Shown here piece after piece: positions 58,293 through 64,000 of a DNA stretch of 64,000 bases. The notes below the pieces were generated by a model. It was not told the origin of the DNA. It saw nothing but the letters and a program-made list of their open reading frames with translations, and did not search any database. The first letter of the stretch is position 1. Each line of letters begins with the position of its first letter. The position numbers and the translations under genes are program-made. Source of the stretch: Gentiana macrophylla (Eukaryota > Streptophyta > Magnoliopsida > Gentianales > Gentianaceae); assembly GCA_026214975.1 (NCBI GenBank), contig JAOBSW010001134.1, positions 186,001-250,000 on the forward strand, given 5' to 3'.

Positions 58293-61200
58293 CTAGTTTC
58301 TGTTCTTGTCTTGTTCTTGCTTCTCTTGATACTCCCTGATTTCCCTGACTATATCTAGCATCCATTGATTTTCCAAAGTGGAAAATTCAATCCAGGTATG
58401 TACCTATTTCCACCATTTCCAGGCTTCTGGTAGAGTTAACCTTATGGTATGAACATTGAAGCATTGTCCCATGTAGAAATGTTTGGAGTCTTCTAGTGAA
58501 TCCCTTGCTGTCCAACTACCTATCCTTTGACCTCTTCCACCTCTACCACCTCTACTAGCAGCTCTCATGGATTTGACCCTTACTTCCTAAAATTTATGTC
58601 CCAGAAAGTAATTCAGTCATTATTGAAATCCCATGTCTTGGTAGGGTCTCTTCTTTGAATAGTACAGCTTCTTGTACTCTTTCAGAAGGTCATCAGTCAA
58701 CTATATCCTGCTAGGTGCATGCTTTCTAAATTCATTGATGTCAACCTCCTATTTATTTTTGCTGAAAATCCTTGCTGCCTCATTTGCTTCTGCTCTAAGA
58801 CCTTCTTCCCCCTTATTGACATCATCAATAAACCGGTTCAGTAGGCCATGAACACTTTCCTATGTGATCAACAAGTTTACTAGTTGTCCTTCCATAATTT
58901 CAGTCCTTGTGTCAGCTGCTGTAATTCTACCTTCCATAGTTTGTTCCAGCCGATTTATCCTTTCAGTTAGTTTAGAATCCACGACTGTAGAGATCCAGGA
59001 CAGCAGGGTGAGGTGCCACAGCAGGATTAGGTGCCTCAGCAATCTTATCAATCTTCTTGGGTAGTGAGGCAAACTACTCATGCAAATTCTTATCTCTGTG
59101 TACAACACTCTGCTTTATACCTCTTACATCTTTGAGTAGATCATTTATAGAAAATTGAGCAGAAGTAATGTTGGAAGCAATTATTTCAGTGGTTCTACCT
59201 ATATTTTCCACCAGATTCACTATGTCTTCAAATCTTTGTTCACTCATTGTCAGTTGAGTCCTTAGCTGTGTAATATCATTTCTTACAGCTCTTAACTCCT
59301 CCAAAATATGTACTGCATCGCACTGACCATACCACCGACCATCTCATCCGAAGAAAATCATTAGTAGGCTCTTCAACCTGATCATCTGCCCTTGGTATCC
59401 TGACAACAATAGCTCTTGTCCTGTCCCATTCAGCAAGTTCAGGACCTTCCTCAACAACATTTCCAAGAATTTCTTCAAGCAGGTTCTTCATGAGGTTCAA
59501 GTACTGGTTGAGGCTCTTGTACTGCCTCCAAAATGGGTACTTCCTAAAAAATAGGTACATGTGCTTGTTGGGGCTCTGATTTAGCTTCTTCTTCAGGCAT
59601 TTGAAACTCCTCATCACTGAAATCATAGTCAACAAGATGTTCTTCAACAAAGCGCCAAGACTTTGTCTGTTCTTTAGCATGTACATCGCCAGTTTTTTTT
59701 CTTGATATGTACATCGCCAGCTTTTCTTTGTTCTTGAGAGGTGCATTAAGACCTTGTTGTTCTTCAGCATGTGCAATAGGAGCTTGATGTTCTTCATCAT
59801 ATGCAATAATAGCCCTTTCCTCGGTAGCCTCCATATAGTGCATAGAGGATTCCTTCAATCCCAACATCAAGTCCAACCGTTGACACAACACTGTTTGATC
59901 CTCTGTTATTAGGACCTCCTGTTCCAACCTTTGTTCGATTCTTTGTTTGTTCCTCAGCAGACTGAACCTCCACTTCTTCAACTGTGATTTGAGAAATATA
60001 GCCACCTTTTCCTCTAACACACCATGAACTTCAGCTATCTCTTTTAGAGTTTCATAGGCTTATGCTAAAACCTCATCAGTATTAATACTGTCTTGATATT
60101 GAGCTGATTCTTCTGAATTGACATCAGCTTGTTCAATTACAACTGTATCAGACATGTTGATCAATCTATTGTCTTCAAGAGTTGTTTCTACATTGATTTG
60201 AGGTTGCAGATCTTCAATAAAAGCAGCTTCTATTTCTTGATCCAAGTTATCTGTCTGCTAACCCTCAGCAGACTTGCCATCATCAGCAGATTGATCTGTT
60301 GTCTTGTCAGTAGACCCCTATCTTGCATTCTCAGTAGATCTTTCATTAGCAACTCCACTAGACTCTCCTGGATGCATATGATGATCATCATCTGAATCAG
60401 ATAAGGATGATGATTCATCACTGTTAGGTGTAAACCTAGGATCTCTAAACATAACATTTCCTCTTTGCTTTTCTTCTTCAATGATTTCTAGCAGCCTTGC
60501 TCTCAACATAGATATGTCAATTAATCCAAGTAAATTCTCTACTCCCAACTTGTCAAATGCCCATTCTTCAAAGCCAGTCATAGGTTCTCTTACAGGTTTC
60601 TGTCATTTATAGAATCCAAATTTCCATCTAAAACATTTCTCAACTTGTCTGATATTTGGATCCACCTTAGGCTTCTTTGATTTCTTTTCTTTTCTTTCAA
60701 ATGGCATAGTTGATTTCTTGGGAACAGGTTGTTGAACTTGTTGACCTCCAAAAGTTTCAACAAGAAGGCTCAAAGTTTTTTCAGCTGTTACATATAGGTC
60801 AGTAGGTTCTTTAGGTTGCAAATTTGTACCTACTACCTCCATCTCCTCAACACTTCCTACCCCCTGACTCACATGCTCATCAGCAGGGTTTGTACCAGCC
60901 TGTTCTTCCCTCTTGGTTATTGCAATCTAAGTAGGGTCTTGCATTGGTACATTAACTTCCACAGCAGGTGCAGACTCATTAGTCTGTTGTGGTTCTTCAA
61001 CTTGTTGTTCATTAACAACCTCAGCAGCCTCAGTAGGGTCAATCACTTATGTTGTTTCAACAACATCTTCTTCTATTTCTACTTCCTTTTGGGCCTCCAT
61101 AACCCTCAATTCTTTTCCTTTTCTATGGCCTTTCTTTTTCACAACATGTTTCTTTCTTTTTGCAAGTTGTTGCTCAGCTTCAAAAAGTTCCTTTTCTGAC

Positions 61201-62274
61201 TGCTTTTTGCTAGCAGCTTTCCTCTTTCTTGAATCTGCTTTGATTTTTTCTTTTAAGATCTCAGCAGCTGTCGCCTTTGCAACTCCAGTAGGCTCAGTAG
61301 CCTCAATATCAGCTTGAGCCTCAATAGACTCAGCAGTGTCTACTGATTGCTGCATTGTCCTTTTAGGCCTCAACATCTCAGTAATCTTTCTTGTTTCACC
61401 AGCCTTTCTTTTCTCCATAGATTTCGTTGGTGCAGTAGGTTGCACATCATTTTTAGCCTTGGTCCTTTGTTCCTGCCCACCATCATTGTTATCATCATCA
61501 TTATCATCACTTTCTGTTTCTTCATCATCTCCTTCTTCATCATCATCAAAACCTGGGATAGAATAGTTGATTTCTGGTTTGTATCTTGACTTATTAATTT
61601 TGGAAGGTGCAACATCATGTATCTTCAGATGATTCAGCAAGGTCTAAATCATTAGACCTAGGGGCTTTGTCCTTGATTTTCTTGTGCCATCTCTTTCATC
61701 TGACACAACCTTCTTCATGTATTGCACAAAGAATCCAGCCCAATCAAATTTCTTGCTTCTACAAATGATTATCAGCAGGTCTATCTTTGATCCAGAAAGT
61801 GTAGCAAGGCTTCCACTGAATCCCAGAATATTCTTGGCAATAATTTTGCTCAGCAGGTTATATTCCAAGCCAATATTCTTCACATTCATATTCAGGGCTA
61901 TTTCTATAGACTTGTTAGTCTTTAGATTCAACAAACTCCAATCTTGATAACTGCATCAGTTCTGGATTTGTAGGGGCATTGTTTCCTGGTCCAAATCCAA
62001 AAACTTCTCTTAACAGATCTGATGTGATTTCAATCTTTTTGCCATTTACAGTCGTTGTAAATGCCTCTGTGTCACATGTTATTACCATATTTTTCCAAAA
62101 GTTTACAACATTGGTGTATGAGATACTTTCCAATCTGAGATTTAGGACAGTTTCCAATCCTTCACATAGTCTGATTCTTCTTCCAATATTGATTGCTAAC
62201 TCAGTCTTGTTAGCATCAACAACAAAACCTCTAACACTTTGGCTTGTGCCAAGATGAATATCTTTGTCCGTCAT
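58293..62274 (-). pseudogene. Element D 3' ORF product (about 1,330 codons), decayed
   Basis: Starts MTDKDIHLGTSQS at 62274. The N-terminal domain (residues 1-200) has the core EAFTTTVNGKKIEITSDLL then REVFGF, and after a frameshift near 61925 SLATLSGSKIDLLIIIC. It is followed by an Asp/Glu run (DDDEEGDDEETESDDNDDD) and basic clusters (KRKAASKK, KRKKHVVKKKGHRKGKE) likely to act as nuclear signals. A second conserved stretch reads KCFRWKFGFYK, then TGFEEWAFDKLGVENLLGL. Gln/Glu-rich helical repeats (HAEEQQ) and a coiled-coil-like piece (ERINRLEQTMEGRIT) follow, then an RGG run (ASRGGRGGRGQR, 58525-58560), ending near EKQEQDKNRN. Several stops. No signal peptide or membrane segment. Function unknown; likely nuclear, nucleic-acid-binding (inference). 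Confidence 0.75.
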
Positions 62275-62387
62275 TGCAGAAATTTGAGAATGATGAAGAA
62301 GAAAACACTATAAATTTGTGTTCACACTTGTATATTTTCAGAGAAAATCAATCTGAGTTATGTACGTAACTTCTGTGTATATGTCTG

Positions 62388-62395
62388 TATATATA
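62388..62395 (-). promoter_or_regulatory. TATA box 115-120 bp upstream of the D 3' ORF
   Basis: Minus-strand CTTATATATACAG, placed like the TATA boxes before the 3' ORFs of A1, A2 and C. Confidence 0.55.
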
Positions 62396-62487
62396 AGGAA
62401 AGATAGTGGTTGATAACTGCCAGGCAAGTACAGTGCACGTACTGTAGCATTTAACCACGATTAATCTTGGAATAAATGTAATGCTGC

Positions 62488-62493
62488 CACGTG
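62488..62493 (-). promoter_or_regulatory. CACGTG box upstream of the element D 3' ORF
   Basis: Minus-strand GTGGGACACGTGGCA, identical to the string at 24416-24430 in element C and about 95 bp before the TATA box. Confidence 0.5.
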
Positions 62494-62799
62494 TCCCACG
62501 AACTTGTCCTATTAAGCGTTGTAACCGTTGGATATTGTAACCGCAGTTATAATGGATAAGAATAATATCCATTTACTATTGACTTTCATTAAAGTTTGAA
62601 TGTCTTCATAACGTAAAGTTCAGCGGACTTGGTCTTTAGTAGAGTTGAACTTCAGCAGGGTTACTTTGAAATTGATCAGGGTTACTTCGAAATTGCTCTG
62701 CTGATCTTCCTTTGGCTCAGCAGCCTGCTGACAAAAATGCTCTGCTGATTTTCATTAGGCATAGTTTTGTCCAATTGATAATACAAGATGAAGTTTACT

Positions 62800-62968
62800 A
62801 CCAATGACTGATCTGTCAAGTGAGCTCACCCAACAGGACAAAGACCAATCCCCTTGGAAACTTCATTTGCTCAATCTTTCAAACTATATAAGTACTTAGG
62901 AATTGTTGATACCAATGACTACTCTACCAAGTGAGCGCACCCAGTAAGGCAAAGACTAATCCTCTTGG
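62800..62968 (-). repeat. Duplicated ~60-bp non-coding block between RNase H and 3' ORF (element D)
   Basis: Two direct copies (62800-62857, 62909-62968) share ACCAATGACT, AAGTGAGC-CACCCA, then AAAGAC-AATCC-CTTGG on plus. They match the pair in element C, including the ~50-bp spacer with CTTAGGAATTGTTG. Confidence 0.75.
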
Positions 62969-63005
62969 TGAATTCCGAAGACTCACTTGACTATTAAAAT
63001 GTCAG

Positions 63006-63340
63006 TCAACTTTGATGATGCCAAGCTCGATTCGAACTTAGCAAATCTTTCACAGTCCAAAGGTTTGTAAAGATGTTAGTAAGTTTATCTTCAGTAGGGA
63101 TATAAAGAACCACCACATCTTTCTTTTCTACATGATCTCTTATAAAATGATGTCTCACATCAATGTGCTTCTTTCTTGAGTGCAAAACAGGGTTTTCTGT
63201 GATTGCTATTGCACTAGTGTTGTCACACATTATAGGAATTTCTCTTTCTTCAATCCCATTACCCTTAATTGTTGTCTCAACCATAGTATTTGTGCATAGC
63301 AGATTCCAGTAGCAATGTATTCAGCTTCAGCAGTGGAAGT
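63006..63340 (-). pseudogene. Element D RNase H
   Basis: Reads STSTAEAEYIA, then after a frame change IMCDNTSAIAITENPVLHS, KKHIDVRHHFIRD and YIPTEDKLTNIF. The order and motifs equal those of the element C copy, with the catalytic E, D and HxxxxD positions visible. A stop (SKK-stop) separates it from RT upstream, and a frameshift lies near 63285. Non-functional as it stands. Confidence 0.85.
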
Positions 63341-64000
63341 GGACATTGCATTCTATTTCTTGCTAAACCAGGAAACAAGTCTATTTCCCATCAATTGACA
63401 AGTTCCTGTGGTGCTTTTTCTATCAATCTTGCATCCATCAAAATCAGAATCTGAGTAGGATATAACTTTGAAACTTCCATCAATTGAGTACCATATTCCT
63501 ACTCCCAAAGTCTCTTTTAGATACTTGAGAATCCTCTTGACTGCAGCTAAGTGACTTTCCTTAGGTTTAGATTGGAATCTTGCACAAACACCTACAACAA
63601 AGGATATATCAGGTCTGTTTGCAGTGAGGTACAGCAGACTTCCTATCATCCTTCTGTACAAAGTCTGATCAATATCTTTGCCTTCTTTATCTTCATCTAA
63701 TCTGATCAATATCTTTGATACCTTGGTACTATTTTCCATACCAAATTTCTTTGGCAGCTCCTTGGTGTAGTTAGTTTGATGAATAAAGATTCCATCTTTC
63801 ATTTGTGTGACTTGTCATCCAATAAAGTAGTTCATTTCACCCATCATACTCATTTGGAACTTGTTTTTCATGAGATTAGAAAAATTTTCACATAGCAATT
63901 CAGTTTTAGAACCAAATATTATGTCATACACATAAATTTGTACCAGCAGGGTGCTGTCCCCTTCATTGATTCTGAAAAGAGTCTTGTCAATGGTACCTTT
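63341..64000 (-). pseudogene. Element D reverse transcriptase (C-terminal part, window edge)
   Basis: Reads [50 protein letters not shown], then YLTANRPDISFVVGVCARF and YSDSDFDGCKIDRKSTTG. The active-site block is YVYDI instead of YVDDI: codon 63926-63928 is TAT where GAT is expected. A stop follows NYFIG (about 63814). The N-terminal half lies beyond the window. Confidence 0.87.

Larger units (their letters stand above)
57359..64000 (-). mobile_element. Ty1/copia element D with extra 3' ORF (5' part beyond window)
   Basis: On the minus strand: RT (from 64000), RNase H, a duplicated non-coding block, a promoter-like region with CACGTG and TATA, the 3' ORF (62274-58293), polypurine tract and partial LTR. 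This is the best-preserved example here of the pol-then-extra-ORF arrangement. RT has a mutated active site, and the ORFs contain stops and frameshifts. Confidence 0.85.

Noticed and set aside
58803..58826. Second polypurine tract (AATAAGGGGGAAGAAGG on minus) in element D
   Set aside because: It lies inside the readable 3' ORF (DDVNKGEEGL) and has no LTR start next to it. The true tract is at 58127.

Overview
The window looks like a transposon-dominated stretch of a flowering-plant nuclear genome, probably a eudicot. The reasons are Ty1/copia and Ty3/gypsy LTR retrotransposons with initiator-Met-tRNA primer sites, a Mutator-like transposase, a MITE, a solo LTR, GT-AG split gene fragments and a plant-type GRF zinc-finger gene. 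I cannot name the species. There is no prokaryotic organisation and no CRISPR.

Layout. 1-5323: a minus-strand copia element (B; gag, protease, integrase, 5' LTR) that inserted into the 5' LTR of a plus-strand element. 5324-20909: a tandem array of two related non-autonomous plus-strand elements (A1, A2) in the order LTR-internal-LTR-internal-LTR plus a further partial LTR. They have no pol but carry a gag-C-terminus-like ORF and a large 3' ORF. 20910-27929: a decayed copia element (C) with integrase, reverse transcriptase and RNase H followed by the same kind of 3' ORF. 27930-31345: remnants of minus-strand LTR elements. 31346-36685: low-copy-looking DNA with broken exons (one resembling the N-terminus of plant DUF1336/EDR2-like proteins) and a 279-bp MITE. 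36686-45268: a complete, mostly non-coding Ty3/gypsy-derived element with matching 5-bp target duplications. 45693-46019: a small GRF zinc-finger gene. 46676-48595: about 31 copies of a 61-bp minisatellite with higher-order structure. 49588-52251: an uninterrupted 887-aa Mutator-like transposase ORF. 53860-54531: a solo LTR. 55075-55165: a CA/TA microsatellite. 56940-57358: a CACTA-like terminus. 57359-64000: a minus-strand copia element (D) with partial 3' LTR, 3' ORF, RNase H and part of reverse transcriptase.

The most interesting system is the 3' ORF. It lies between RNase H and the 3' LTR in the pol-bearing elements C and D, and is the largest coding sequence kept in the pol-less elements A1 and A2. 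In all four copies a TATA box sits about 95-125 bp upstream of its ATG. C and D also share a CACGTG box and a duplicated ~60-bp non-coding block. The product has a conserved N-terminal domain, basic clusters, long acidic stretches, helical C-terminal parts and, in D, an RGG run. I see no signal peptide or membrane segment, so it looks like a nuclear or nucleic-acid-associated protein rather than an envelope protein. The arrangement resembles Sirevirus-type copia elements that carry an extra ORF. All copies here contain stops or frameshifts.

The only uninterrupted, plausibly functional protein genes are the GRF zinc-finger gene and the Mutator-like transposase.
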